The translations under genes were made by a program, and so were the position numbers. Below the pieces are notes generated by a model that saw only the letters and a list, made by a program, of their open reading frames with translations, was not told the origin of the DNA and searched no databases. 64,000 bases of DNA from CAZJWR01 sp964549765 (lineage in GTDB: Bacteria > Zixibacteria > MSB-5A5 > GN15 > JAAZOE01): contig CAZJWR010000006.1 of the NCBI GenBank assembly GCA_964549765.1, positions 1 through 64,000 on the forward strand, given 5' to 3'. The stretch's first letter is position 1. Each line of letters opens with the position of its first letter. Below are positions 17,295-26,811 of the stretch, piece by piece.

Positions 17295-18107
17295 CTACTT
17301 TTCCGTCAGCATTACCTGATTCGGGACCGGCTTGCCTCCCAGCAGGTCGGTCACCGGCATCGTACGTTTATACAAAAATCGATTGATGCGGTCGACGATT
17401 TCCCGGACGACCTTCGGGTCGGCTCCGGCGGCGGAGGTTATTTTCTCAAGCGACCGTTCGCCGTTTTCCACGATTTCAAACAAAACTTTATCCGCCATAT
17501 CGTAGCTGATGCCGAGTTCGTCTTCGTCGGTCTGGCCCGGCCAGAGATCGGCGGTGGGGTTTTTGGCGATGATTTCTTCCGGGATGCCGAGATGCCGGGC
17601 CATGTCCCGGATTTCCCGTTTGTACAACCCGCCCAGAGGATTTAACGAACAGGCCGAATCGCCGTACCAGGTTGAATAGCCCAGACATATTTCGGTCTTG
17701 TTGGATGTTCCCAAGACGAGGCGAGTGTCGCGTGAGGCGATGTCAAACAGTATGGACATCCTCTCCCGGGCCGTTTTGTTGCCGCGCCGGATATTGGAAA
17801 CGTCTTTGTCCCCGAAATAAGCGTCGATCATGGGGGAGATCGCGATTTTTTCGGTTTTGATTTTCAGCAGGCGGGCAATTTCGACGGCGTCGTTTTCGGA
17901 TTCGGCCAGCGATGAGCGATACGGCATTATCATTGCCAGCATATTTTCCGGCCCGACCGCTCTGACGCCCAGCGCGGCCGAAACCGACGAATCCACGCCG
18001 CCGGATATGCCCATGACGATTTTCGAAAATCCGTGATCGGATACGAAGTGCCGGATGAATTCGGTCAGCCGCTCGGCGGCTTCGGGTATGTCGATTTGTC
18101 TGCCCAT
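17295..18107 (-). CDS. nadE: NH3-dependent NAD+ synthetase
   Basis: Converts deamido-NAD to NAD with ATP and ammonia, the last step of NAD synthesis. The 270-residue protein has the adenylation PP-loop MGISGGVDSSVSAA, GTSNKTEICLGYSTWYGD and NPTADLWPGQTDEDELG. There is no nitrilase-type glutaminase domain, so free ammonia is the expected donor. It leads the minus-strand series nadE-rsmI-PAP2-lgt and lies divergent to ssb. Confidence 0.95.
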   Translation of the reverse strand: MGRQIDIPEAAERLTEFIRHFVSDHGFSKIVMGISGGVDSSVSAALGVRAVGPENMLAMIMPYRSSLAESENDAVEIARLLKIKTEKIAISPMIDAYFGDKDVSNIRRGNKTARERMSILFDIASRDTRLVLGTSNKTEICLGYSTWYGDSACSLNPLGGLYKREIRDMARHLGIPEEIIAKNPTADLWPGQTDEDELGISYDMADKVLFEIVENGERSLEKITSAAGADPKVVREIVDRINRFLYKRTMPVTDLLGGKPVPNQVMLTEK

Positions 18108-18189
18108 ATTGTCGTCCTGTTCTGCCGAAAATACGACTGTTTATTGTCACGGAGCAACCAATTTGTGATATTGTTCCGGCTGCCCGAGG

Positions 18190-18218
18190 TTGACAATCGA
18201 GGCTGCGGCCTCTATATT
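18190..18218 (+). promoter_or_regulatory. sigma70-type promoter of ssb
   Basis: Consensus TTGACA (18190-18195) and TATATT (18213-18218) with a 17-base spacer, 28 bases before the ssb ATG. Confidence 0.65.
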
Positions 18219-18245
18219 CTCATAAACCTAATACGGGGGAGAGCA

Positions 18246-18665
18246 ATGGCCTCTGTGAACAAAGTGATTTTGATCGGCAATCTGGGCGCCGACCCGGATC
18301 TGCGCTATACGCCGTCGGGTTCGGCGGTAGTCAATTTTAATATCGCCACGACCGAAAAGTGGCGTGACAAAGACGGCAACGCGCAGGAACGGACCGAATG
18401 GCATCGGATCATCCTGTGGAACCGTCAGGCGGAAATCGCCAAGGAATACCTCCGCAAGGGCAGTTCCGTGTACATCGAGGGACGCATCCAGAACCGGAGC
18501 TACGAGGACAAGGACGGCGTCAAGAAGTACATCACCGAAATCATCGGCCAGCGGATGCAGTTACTCGGCGGCCGAGGCGGCGGGCCGTCCGAACCGGGAC
18601 AATCGGGACCGCCACCGGCGCCTCCGGATAATCTCGACTCCGAGGACGACGATCTGCCGTTCTGA
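18246..18665 (+). CDS. ssb: Single-stranded DNA-binding protein
   Basis: Binds single-stranded DNA in replication and repair. The 139 residues comprise an OB fold (about 1-108), beginning SVNKVILIGNLGADPDLRYT and containing TEWHRIILWNRQAEIAKEYL. A short Gly/Pro linker leads to the acidic tip DDDLPF, which recruits partner proteins. The start is fixed by GGGGGA before ATG 18246. The open frame further upstream is non-coding. The DUF2723 gene follows 15 bases later. Confidence 0.96.
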   Translation: MASVNKVILIGNLGADPDLRYTPSGSAVVNFNIATTEKWRDKDGNAQERTEWHRIILWNRQAEIAKEYLRKGSSVYIEGRIQNRSYEDKDGVKKYITEIIGQRMQLLGGRGGGPSEPGQSGPPPAPPDNLDSEDDDLPF

Positions 18666-18680
18666 TTGCCGCATCCCGCC

Positions 18681-20372
18681 ATGAAAAATCCGTCAAAGAC
18701 CGCCGGCTGGATAGTGTTTATCGTGCTGGCGGTCTATTATTTTGTCAATCGCCATCCCGGGCTGGCGTTTATCGATTCCGGCGAACTGGCCCTGTGCGCC
18801 GATGTTTTCGGCGTGCCGCATCCGACCGGCTATCCTCTCTATCTTATTTTGAGCGTTCCGGCGACGTTTTTCTATACGCGCCCGATCGTCGCCGTGACGA
18901 TTCTTTCCGGCGTGATTATGGCTTTCGCCGGGATGGCGTTTTTTTATTTCATGGAAGACATACGACGGCTGTTATCTGACAACCATCCGCAATCTTTTAT
19001 CGTAGCGATGGCCATGACGTTCGCCTTGTTTCTCGCGCCGGTGGTGGCCGAACAGGGGACGACAAACGAAGTGTACGGCCTTGCGTTTTTGATCGGCCTG
19101 CTGATCCTGTTTGCGATGTTCCGAACGCTGACAGCCGAGGACACTCGTGGCCGTGAGCAGTATCTGATACTGGTCTGGTATCTGCAGGGGCTGGCGATGT
19201 GCGATCACATGAACGCCATCCAGTTTCTGCCGGCACTGGCGATTCTAACGGTGGTTCATCTCAGGCGGCAATTTTCATGGAAAACCATCGCCGCGATCAT
19301 CCCCGCGTTCGTCATTCCGCTGACTCTTTATGCCGTCCTGCCGATACGGGCTTCGGCAACACCACCGCCGGTCGCCAACTGGGGCGATGTTGTCACCTGG
19401 CCGAATTTCTACCGTCACGTGTCCGGATGGCAGTTCAAAGTCTGGCTGTTTTCCGAAGGTCCGGGTCAGCTCTGGATCAATGCCAAAAACTTTCTGTCGA
19501 TACTCTGGCACCAGTATCCATGGCCGGTCTTTCTGCTGCTGCCGTTCGGCGTCGTCGCCGTATTCCGCAAATCTGCCCTGTTCGGCGTCATCCTGACGGT
19601 TACGATGACCGCCAATATCATCCTGGGAATCAATTACACCATCCCCGACATCGACAGCTATTATCTCCAGACCATCGCCACGATCATGCTGTTTGTCTTT
19701 GCCGGATTAATCTGGCTGGGGAGTCTCATTCGGGCGCGATATATCATTCCCGCTTTTGCCGTTCTCCTTTTGGCATGGCAGGCTATCGCGGTATGGCAGG
19801 CGAATTATAAAGGGGATTATACCCTGCCTGAGGATTATGCGCGGAATATCATGCACTCCGCCGACTACGGCGCGGTCGTCGTCTCTGAAATATGGGATCA
19901 TCAGGACCAGGCCTTTTATCTCCAGCAGGCCGAATATAATCGGCCCGATCTGAAATTTATCGACAAGGAACTGCTGCGGCGAAGCTGGTACTATGGCACA
20001 ATCAAACGCGTTTATCCGACGCTCTATGCGCAAATCGCCGATTTGCTGCCGCGATTTCTGCTGGAGCTGGCCAAATTCGAATCGGGGGAGAAGTTCGATC
20101 CGCAAAAGCTCGAATTCTATTATCAATCGATCATCAACCGCCTGCTGACAAAAGCCGGCACGAGCTACATCGACTATCATCTCGATTACCGTCCGATGAG
20201 CAATCAGTATCTGCGTCCGCAGGGATTGCTTTTTCGGGTCGATACTATCGCCATAAACACGCCGCTTCCTCAGCCGAAATTGATCTGGAACGGCCGCCCG
20301 CTCGATAAATACACCGATTGGCGCGCCCGGGAAAACCTGTCGATGGTCGAGAAAATGCTGGGGAAATTGTAA
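18681..20372 (+). CDS. DUF2723 polytopic membrane protein (glycosyltransferase-like)
   Basis: A 563-residue membrane protein with around ten hydrophobic segments in the first 390 residues and a soluble C-terminal part. The N-terminal sequence FIDSGELALCADVFGVPHPT followed by GYPLYL is the hallmark of DUF2723, common in Bacteroidetes and related phyla. The fold resembles lipid-linked-sugar glycosyltransferases of the GT-C type, with the acidic residues in DSGEL as candidate catalytic sites. A function in protein or envelope glycosylation is inference. The ATG at 18681 is preferred over an in-frame TTG at 18666. Confidence 0.75.
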   Translation: MKNPSKTAGWIVFIVLAVYYFVNRHPGLAFIDSGELALCADVFGVPHPTGYPLYLILSVPATFFYTRPIVAVTILSGVIMAFAGMAFFYFMEDIRRLLSDNHPQSFIVAMAMTFALFLAPVVAEQGTTNEVYGLAFLIGLLILFAMFRTLTAEDTRGREQYLILVWYLQGLAMCDHMNAIQFLPALAILTVVHLRRQFSWKTIAAIIPAFVIPLTLYAVLPIRASATPPPVANWGDVVTWPNFYRHVSGWQFKVWLFSEGPGQLWINAKNFLSILWHQYPWPVFLLLPFGVVAVFRKSALFGVILTVTMTANIILGINYTIPDIDSYYLQTIATIMLFVFAGLIWLGSLIRARYIIPAFAVLLLAWQAIAVWQANYKGDYTLPEDYARNIMHSADYGAVVVSEIWDHQDQAFYLQQAEYNRPDLKFIDKELLRRSWYYGTIKRVYPTLYAQIADLLPRFLLELAKFESGEKFDPQKLEFYYQSIINRLLTKAGTSYIDYHLDYRPMSNQYLRPQGLLFRVDTIAINTPLPQPKLIWNGRPLDKYTDWRARENLSMVEKMLGKL

Positions 20373-20454
20373 GGCCGACCAACACACAACACACAAGAAC
20401 GGGTTATTTTCAGGGAGTGCAGTCCAAGTAACCGCAAATTCTTAAAAAATCCAC

Positions 20455-20483
20455 TTGATATTATAATTTAGGCCGTATATAAT
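20455..20483 (+). promoter_or_regulatory. sigma70-type promoter of the lipoprotein-protease cluster
   Basis: TTGATA (20455-20460) and a perfect TATAAT (20478-20483), spacer 17 bases, 41 bases before the lipoprotein start. Confidence 0.65.
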
Positions 20484-20523
20484 GATGGTTAGAATTTATT
20501 AGTCCTTGGGGAAGAAGGAGAAA

Positions 20524-21612
20524 ATGCTTTACATATCGTCGCATGCCGGTAGGCTGCTGCTATTGATGTTGCTTGCCGCGCTTTATACGGGGTGCGAACG
20601 ATCCTGCCCGGAATGCCCGACGGTCAAGAATCCCGTTTCCGACTACAACGTCTATATTGGCGGCTGGCAAGCGGGCAAGCCGATTGTCGTTTACAATACC
20701 AAAGCAATGGCGATCATCGATACCATTTATCTGGATGATTCGATCGCAGTCAATGATCTGGCCGTATCGGCGGACGGGCAGTACGTGCTGGTCACGACCG
20801 ATCCATTGGCCCAAAAGCGGTTGATAGTGTACGACAACATCTTCAAGGATACCATCAAAATCCTTCCTGTCGGCGATAAACTTGTCGTATCGAATACAGG
20901 CGCCTATGTGGCGTCGCTCGGAGTATATGCGGACAGCCTCGTTTTCCTGGACGGACGTACCTTTGATCCGGTGTTCGGTGATAATCGCAAGTTCATGAAC
21001 AGCCATTTCACCCTCGACGACAGTCTGTTCTATTGTGTCTCGCACACCAATCAGATATTCATATATGACATGAGTGCGCGCGCGCTCGATACCATAATTG
21101 AGTACAATGATTTCGGCAGTACTCCGTCTATAACGGATGTTCTGCCTTCCGTCGAGGGCGATAGGTTGTACCTGCTCGCAAGCCTGGGAAGTTATATGCA
21201 TTGGCTTGCCTCGTATGACCCTGTGCATAATTCGGTTCTTCTGAGATACTACATTGGCCCGCCGGGGGCCGGGGGACTTGAGTACACTCCTGACGGGAAA
21301 TGGGTGATCGCAACCGATCCGGGATTGCTGACTATAGAAGAATTGGGATCTGAGGATGTGATATTTATAGACGCGCAGACGGATGCTGTCGTATCGCTGA
21401 TCCCGGCTTTTTTTGCGATGCCCGGAGGGTCGGAGTTATTCCCAGGGGAAATTGCCATCACTCCGGATAGTCGTTACACGATAGTCGCGAACGCGAGTTG
21501 GGCATCGTTCGGCATGATCGACAACGACACGCGGGAGTTCGTCGATTTTGAATATAAATCGGTCGAGGGCGCGACCTTTAAAAAGGTGGCTTGTCAAAAG
21601 TTCCTAAAGTAA
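20524..21612 (+). CDS. Beta-propeller-like lipoprotein, copy 1
   Basis: A 362-residue exported lipoprotein: hydrophobic leader ending LYTGC with lipidated Cys24, followed by a Cys-rich ERSCPECP stretch. The mature part contains several short beta-rich repeats such as DLAVSADGQYVLVTTD, LVFLDGRTFD and YTPDGKWVIATDPG. These are typical of YVTN/Lp49-type or WD40-like propeller blades. A paralogue of the same length lies at 23662-24750, about 85% identical by my hand count. It is placed 18 bases before the subtilase. Function unknown, possibly surface binding. RBS AAGGAG precedes the ATG. Confidence 0.75.
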   Translation: MLYISSHAGRLLLLMLLAALYTGCERSCPECPTVKNPVSDYNVYIGGWQAGKPIVVYNTKAMAIIDTIYLDDSIAVNDLAVSADGQYVLVTTDPLAQKRLIVYDNIFKDTIKILPVGDKLVVSNTGAYVASLGVYADSLVFLDGRTFDPVFGDNRKFMNSHFTLDDSLFYCVSHTNQIFIYDMSARALDTIIEYNDFGSTPSITDVLPSVEGDRLYLLASLGSYMHWLASYDPVHNSVLLRYYIGPPGAGGLEYTPDGKWVIATDPGLLTIEELGSEDVIFIDAQTDAVVSLIPAFFAMPGGSELFPGEIAITPDSRYTIVANASWASFGMIDNDTREFVDFEYKSVEGATFKKVACQKFLK

Positions 21613-21630
21613 TATCGGAAGGAGGAAGGC

Positions 21631-23507
21631 ATGGTGTTTCTGCGAAGCGTGCTGATTGCCCCTGGCTTAATCCAGATTGCTGATTACGCAATTTGCGATA
21701 GCCTGGATACTTATTACTACTTCGGGGGCGGAAAAATCCCACTGAATGTCGATAGCACGAAAATAACGATTCGATTCGCTGATGATGCACCGGAAGCAAA
21801 CATTAGCACGTTGACCACCCTGGTTCCAAGTCTGTCATACGATTCCGCGAATCAACCGAATTTTGAGCAGTATGAGCTTTTTAGCCTTGACGACAGCACA
21901 GAATATGCTTCAATCCAGTCGCTTCTTGATCAGCAGGCGTTTATTACATCTGTACACCCGGTATATCGGTATGATAAGCAGCACTCTTTTTATGTGGGTG
22001 AAACTTTTGTCTGCCGATTCTCACCCGCTTTGGCAAGCGAAAATATTGCGGCTCTATTGAATCAATATAATGTGCAGATTGTACACAAAACGAGCATGCG
22101 AAGGGTGAGTATTTGCTTAGTCCGTTGAAAGAAAACGAACTATCAATCGTATCATTGTCCAATATCTTTCATGATTTGCCCGGCGTCGAATATGCGCATC
22201 CGGACTTTTATTGCCAAATCGAGCCGGACAGTTATTTCATCGAAGACGAATACTATCCATACCAGTGGAGCGTGGCAAAAACCGTAGGTATCCCGGGGTA
22301 CGATAACGCGGCCTGGGAAATTACTACGGGAGATACATCGGTATACATTGCGGTGATCGACGAAGGGATTGAAAGACATGAGGATCTTGATTCCCAGAAA
22401 ATCTGGTGGGGTTATGATTTTCGTGGAGGGGGAGGATTGGAGTATTATACGATACCGCCCGGAAATCATCAGGAAGTCCACGGCATGGCAGTGACGGGAT
22501 TAATAGTAGCGCCCCATAATAACCCGGTACCAAATGAGAATGAGCCGGAAAGCAGAGGGATATTTAAGTCGATTGCGGGAGTCGCGCCTGAGAGCAGATA
22601 TTTTTCTGTACGGATAATGGATTCGAGCGGATTCATGGTTATTAGCGATAACACGTTGGCGGAAGCAATCGGATTTGCCCGTGATAACGGTGCAGATATT
22701 ATTAATTGCAGTTGGAGGTGGCCTGGTGTGCCGGCTGATGATATTGATCACCAGATTGACAGTACATTTAACTATGGCCGGAATGGTCTTGGTTCGGTTA
22801 TTATATTTTCATCAGGAAATCGAGGACAATGGGAATCATACATCGAGTGGCCGAAAAATAAGTCTACGGTCTTGGCCGTAGGGGCGGTCAGAAGAAATGA
22901 TACTCGACATTCTTTCAGCAGTTACGGGGATTCGCTTGATTTGGTTGCCCCAAGCGGTCCTGGATTGAAGTACAAGGACCCGGATACAGAAGATGGGATA
23001 TGGTGCCTGGATCAGGAAGATTCTGCTGGCGTTGATCCATTGTACTATGATGCCTGTATAAATCCCAATGATGATGATTATTTCTGCTGGGGGGGAGGGA
23101 CGTCATTATCCGCCCCGTTGGTATCGGGCATAGCTGCTCTTTTGCTCGCGCGGCGACCCACCCTGACCTCAAGTGAGGTTTATGAAATATTGGAAAACTC
23201 TGCTGTAACTCAATTGTCTTTCGGGACTATTAATCCGCCGGATAGCGAATATGGTTATGGACGAGCGAATGCATTGCGGGCGCTATTGGCCATCTGTCGA
23301 GGAGACGCTAATAATGACGGCACAGTAGATTTGTATGATGCGACATATATAGTGCAATACATCAGCATGGGAGGACCTGCTCCTGTTCCGCATCCGCTTA
23401 TGGGTGATGCCAACTGTGATGGGGTTGTAAATATCGGAGATGCAGTTTACGTTGTGAACTATAAATCGCATGGGGGGCCGGCGCCGCAAATATGTTTTGA
23501 GTATTAG
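21631..23507 (+). CDS. Subtilisin-like (S8) secreted protease with C-terminal dockerin-like module, frameshifted
   Basis: Two overlapping frames (21631-22128 and 22101-23507) together make one protease. The first half holds a propeptide-like domain starting YYYFGGGKIPLNVD. The second half has the S8 triad: Asp in VYIAVIDEGIERHEDL, His in VHGMAVTGLI, Ser in GGGTSLSAPLVSGI. The C-terminus has two calcium-loop repeats, GDANNDGTVDLYDATYIVQY and GDANCDGVVNIGDAVYVVNY, each with a GGPAP motif, as in type I dockerins. One extra G at the GGG run 22103-22105 would restore the frame (MRR-GEYLL). It is therefore either a sequencing error or a recent inactivation. The N-terminus lacks an obvious signal peptide. 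Confidence 0.8.
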
Positions 23508-23661
23508 CCGGCGGATCGATCGGCCGCAAGTGATTGGCGAAATGATTTTGTGGCGAATGAATACGTTTAGAGTCTAACGCCGGTTTTGCATTGTCGAAGC
23601 TTGCTATGGCCTTAGCCGCTCAACCAGTAGGCCGGCAGCCTCACCGCCGAGGAGAGACAAA

Positions 23662-24750
23662 ATGCTTTTCATATCATCACGTGCTGGGAAATTGCTGCTA
23701 TTGATCTCGATTATTGCGCTTTATACCGGGTGTGAACGATCCTGCCCGGAATGCCCGACGGTCAAGAATTCCGTTTCCGACTACAACGTCTATATTGGCG
23801 GCTGGCAAGCGGGTGAACCGATTGTCATTTACAATACCAAAGCAATGGCGATCATCGATACCATTTATCTGGATAATTCGATCAGAGTCAATGATCTGGC
23901 CGTATCGGCGGATGGGCAGTACGTGCTGATAACGACCGGTTTGATGTCGCAGGGACGATCAATAATATACGACAAAACCTTCACGGATACAGTCAAAAGC
24001 CTGCCTTTCGGCGATAGACTTGTCGTGTCGAATACGGGCGCCTATGTTGCAATGCTGGGACCGGACGCGGACAGCCTCGTTTTCCTTGACGGACGTACCT
24101 TTGATCCGGTGTTCGGTGATAATCGCAAGTTCATGAACGGCCATTTCACCCTCGACGACAGTCTGTTTTATTGTGTCTCGCACACCAATCAGATATTCAT
24201 TTATGACATGAGTGCGCGCGCGCTCGATACCATAATCGAGTACAATGATTTCGGCAGTACTCCGTCTATAACGGATGTTTTGCCTTCTCCCACCCGTGAG
24301 ACGCTTTATCTTCTTGCCAGTCTGGGCACCGCGATGCATTGGATTGCCTCGTATGACCCTGTGCGTGATTCGGTTCTTCTGAGGTACTATATTGGCCCGC
24401 CGGGGGCCGGGGGCCTCGAGTATTCTCCTGACGGGAAATGGGTTATCGTAACCGATCCGGGTTTGCTGGACATAGAAGAACCGGGCTCTCAGGATGTGAT
24501 TTTTATCGATGCGCAGACGGATGCTGTCGTTTCGCTGATCCCGGCGATCTTTGCGAAGCCCGGAGGATCGGCGCTGTACCCGGGGGAAATTGCCATCACT
24601 CCGGATAGTCGTTACACGATAGTCGCGAACGCGGATTGGCAATCGTTCGGCATGATCGACAACGACACACGGGAGTTCGTCGATTTTGAATATAAATCGG
24701 TCGAGGGCGCGACCTTTAAAAAGGTGGCTTGTCAAAAAACGCCAAAATGA
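23662..24750 (+). CDS. Beta-propeller-like lipoprotein, copy 2
   Basis: A 362-residue paralogue of the lipoprotein at 20524-21612, with the same LYTGCERSCPECP lipobox region and propeller-like repeats. Long blocks are identical to copy 1, such as the region from LVFLDGRTFD to SITDVLPS. Short patches differ strongly, for example around residues 93-120 and after VLPS, a mosaic suggesting gene conversion or patchy selection. GAGGAGA precedes the ATG. It follows the subtilase by 154 bases of non-coding sequence. Confidence 0.75.
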   Translation: MLFISSRAGKLLLLISIIALYTGCERSCPECPTVKNSVSDYNVYIGGWQAGEPIVIYNTKAMAIIDTIYLDNSIRVNDLAVSADGQYVLITTGLMSQGRSIIYDKTFTDTVKSLPFGDRLVVSNTGAYVAMLGPDADSLVFLDGRTFDPVFGDNRKFMNGHFTLDDSLFYCVSHTNQIFIYDMSARALDTIIEYNDFGSTPSITDVLPSPTRETLYLLASLGTAMHWIASYDPVRDSVLLRYYIGPPGAGGLEYSPDGKWVIVTDPGLLDIEEPGSQDVIFIDAQTDAVVSLIPAIFAKPGGSALYPGEIAITPDSRYTIVANADWQSFGMIDNDTREFVDFEYKSVEGATFKKVACQKTPK

Positions 24751-24849
24751 TGCGGCATTGATATATGCGGCTCTATTCTGATATTTCTGTGTTCCTCCCG
24801 GCCATAATATGGCTTGGCAATTGCATTATAGTCTCCATGCGTAATACTC

Positions 24850-26142
24850 TTACTGCATCAGCCAGTAGGCCAGCAGGCGGACCGCCTCGGTAACGCGATG
24901 ACAGTACTGCTCGGCGAAATTGTCCGGGAGAGGCTTGTCCGGAGAGATCGTTTCTCCGGCGGCGAGCGCCTTGGCGCCGTCGAAATCGACGTAGGCCAGA
25001 CGCGCCGTCAACTCGCCGGGAGGTCGCTGGAACGACGTTCCGGGAAGTATCGCGACGCCGGTATCTTCGAGCAGCCGTCGGCACATTTCGGGGCCGCTGG
25101 TTATCCCACGTTTGCTCAACTGTTCCGCTAATGGAGAACAATCCATGAATAGATAGAACGCGCCCTCCGGCATATGCACCCTGACTCCGGCGTCGATCAG
25201 ACTCTCCGCGCATCGCTGCCCGAGATCGGCCAGGATACGGCGCGCGTGCCAGAGATACCGTTCGATCTGAACGCCGCCTTTAAAGGCCCGGACGGCGGCA
25301 TACTGGATCGGCGCGCACACGGAGGTGTACGTTTCGCTGGCAACCGCCGCCATGGCCCCCAGAAGCCAATCGAGGTCCGGGGGAAAGGTGAACGTCCCCA
25401 ACCGCCAACCGCCCGCTCCGCACCATTTCGACAAACCGGAACTGATAATTGTCCCTTCTGGATAAAACCGGGCCACCGAGATATGGTTGCCCTTATGGTG
25501 CAACTGCCCATAGATCTCATCCGACAGCAGGACGACTTCATAACGGCGAGCCACTTCGGCCAGCTCCTTCAATTCACTTTCGGTATACGTGCAGCCGTCG
25601 GGATTCCCGGGATAATTCAGCACCAGTATGCGGGGCCGATATTCGTCATTCTCGCCCGCGCAGTGCCGTTCGAGGCGTTCGGCGGTCACATGCCATCGCG
25701 TTTCATACGATGTATGGATCAGACTCACCTTGCGGCCGATAATCTGTGCCTGCGGCACGTACGATACCCAGCAGGGAGTGGGCACGATCAATTCGCCGTA
25801 GTACACAAGTTGGAGCAGAAACATCAGTTCCTTCGATCCCGGCCCGATCATGACGCCATCAGCGCGAGCCTCGACGCCGTCCTTGTGGCGATGAAACTCG
25901 GCAACCGCCTCACGGAGAGCCGGATGGCCTTTGGCGGGGAGATAGTCCTTTTCGTGGGCGTGGAGTTTCAGCGCATCGACGATAGGCTGCGGGACGGGGA
26001 AGGGGGACTGCCCCAAGCCGAGGCGGTAGACGTTTCTTCCCTCGGCTTTCAGGTCCCGGCAGGTGTCGTTGATGGCGATGGTGGCGGATTGATCCAGCCC
26101 CCGGATGTCCAAGTTCAGGCTGACGTGTTTTTTGATATGCAT
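24850..26142 (-). CDS. Class I/II pyridoxal-phosphate aminotransferase
   Basis: A 430-residue fold-type I aminotransferase transferring amino groups between amino acids and 2-oxo acids. Visible motifs are YLPAKGHPALREAVAEFH, MIGPGSKELMFLL, LNYPGNPDGCTYTESELK, LLSDEIYGQLHH and the PLP-binding Lys in SSGLSKWCGAGGWRLG. The Cys-Gly after the Lys motif and DGCTY in place of the usual TGxxY are small departures from aspartate aminotransferases. Substrate unknown. The open frame continues 96 codons further upstream, but GGGAGAG just before ATG 26142 and the loss of family similarity support this start. Confidence 0.85.
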   Translation of the reverse strand: MHIKKHVSLNLDIRGLDQSATIAINDTCRDLKAEGRNVYRLGLGQSPFPVPQPIVDALKLHAHEKDYLPAKGHPALREAVAEFHRHKDGVEARADGVMIGPGSKELMFLLQLVYYGELIVPTPCWVSYVPQAQIIGRKVSLIHTSYETRWHVTAERLERHCAGENDEYRPRILVLNYPGNPDGCTYTESELKELAEVARRYEVVLLSDEIYGQLHHKGNHISVARFYPEGTIISSGLSKWCGAGGWRLGTFTFPPDLDWLLGAMAAVASETYTSVCAPIQYAAVRAFKGGVQIERYLWHARRILADLGQRCAESLIDAGVRVHMPEGAFYLFMDCSPLAEQLSKRGITSGPEMCRRLLEDTGVAILPGTSFQRPPGELTARLAYVDFDGAKALAAGETISPDKPLPDNFAEQYCHRVTEAVRLLAYWLMQ

Positions 26143-26279
26143 CGATTCTCTCCCGGCATAATATCGGCTACCTTTCGAGTCTACAAAATATCGGCCGAAT
26201 ACGCCAGACCAAAAATGGCGGCGCGTTGACCAAACATACGATACCCATGCAAAATAATCGGGCCCGGGAAAATGGACCC

Positions 26280-26369
26280 AGATGTAATCCATGCGGGGCG
26301 CACCTGGGCCATGTTTTCGATGACGGGCCGCAGCCGACCGACAAACGTTCCTGCATAAATTCGGCGGCG
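26280..26369 (+). pseudogene. msrB: Remnant of a methionine sulfoxide reductase B (msrB) C-terminus
   Basis: Thirty codons encode CNPCGAHLGHVFDDGPQPT and KRSCINSAA. This is the diagnostic C-terminal end of MsrB: the second zinc CxxC, the HLGHVFDDGP motif and the catalytic Cys of the RxCxNS motif. Nothing resembling the MsrB N-terminal half (GTGWPSF region) precedes it, and the frame continues into unrelated sequence. It is therefore a truncated fragment, between the divergent aminotransferase start and lpxD. The good conservation of the fragment suggests recent loss or a recombination junction. Confidence 0.7.
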
Positions 26370-26811
26370 GGGCCAGATAAAAAAGGCCGCCGCACATCGT
26401 ATGTGCGACAGCCCTCGTGCTCCAACCCATCTCCGTGTCTCACCTACTACTTAGTATATGCTGCGCATATTCCCTTGATGATTTTTCCGGCTCGTGTCTT
26501 CACGCGCCGTCATAAGAACGGTCCCACCGCGACGAGGATCATTATCCACGCAAGTGTCTTGCGCAATATCCCTCCACCTTTCGCCACAATCTTTTCTCCT
26601 GACCATCGCATGGCAATAATGGACAGCAAACGTCTTGCCCGTTTTTGTAAGGCCCTGTCAATCAAGGTGTTGCGGCTAATGAAACGTTTCTGCTGTGCGA
26701 GAGGAGTGTGGCAAAATGGGACATTTCGGCCGTCAAAGACCCATAAAACCACGCGATGCGATGATTACCCGTTACGATGCGGATGGATGCTGAAAAGAAA
26801 CGCCCCGGCGA
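26370..26811. other. Intergenic stretch with one hairpin
   Basis: No supported gene. CGCACAT (26391-26397) pairs with ATGTGCG (26401-26407) around the loop CGT. It sits just after an A-rich tract and may be a terminator for a transcript from either side. An 80-codon minus-strand frame at 26510-26752 resembles nothing I know. Confidence 0.45.

Noticed and set aside
26510..26752. An 80-codon minus-strand frame between msrB remnant and lpxD
   Set aside because: No ribosome site, family motif or coding-like composition was seen. The terminal hydrophobic run alone is not enough.
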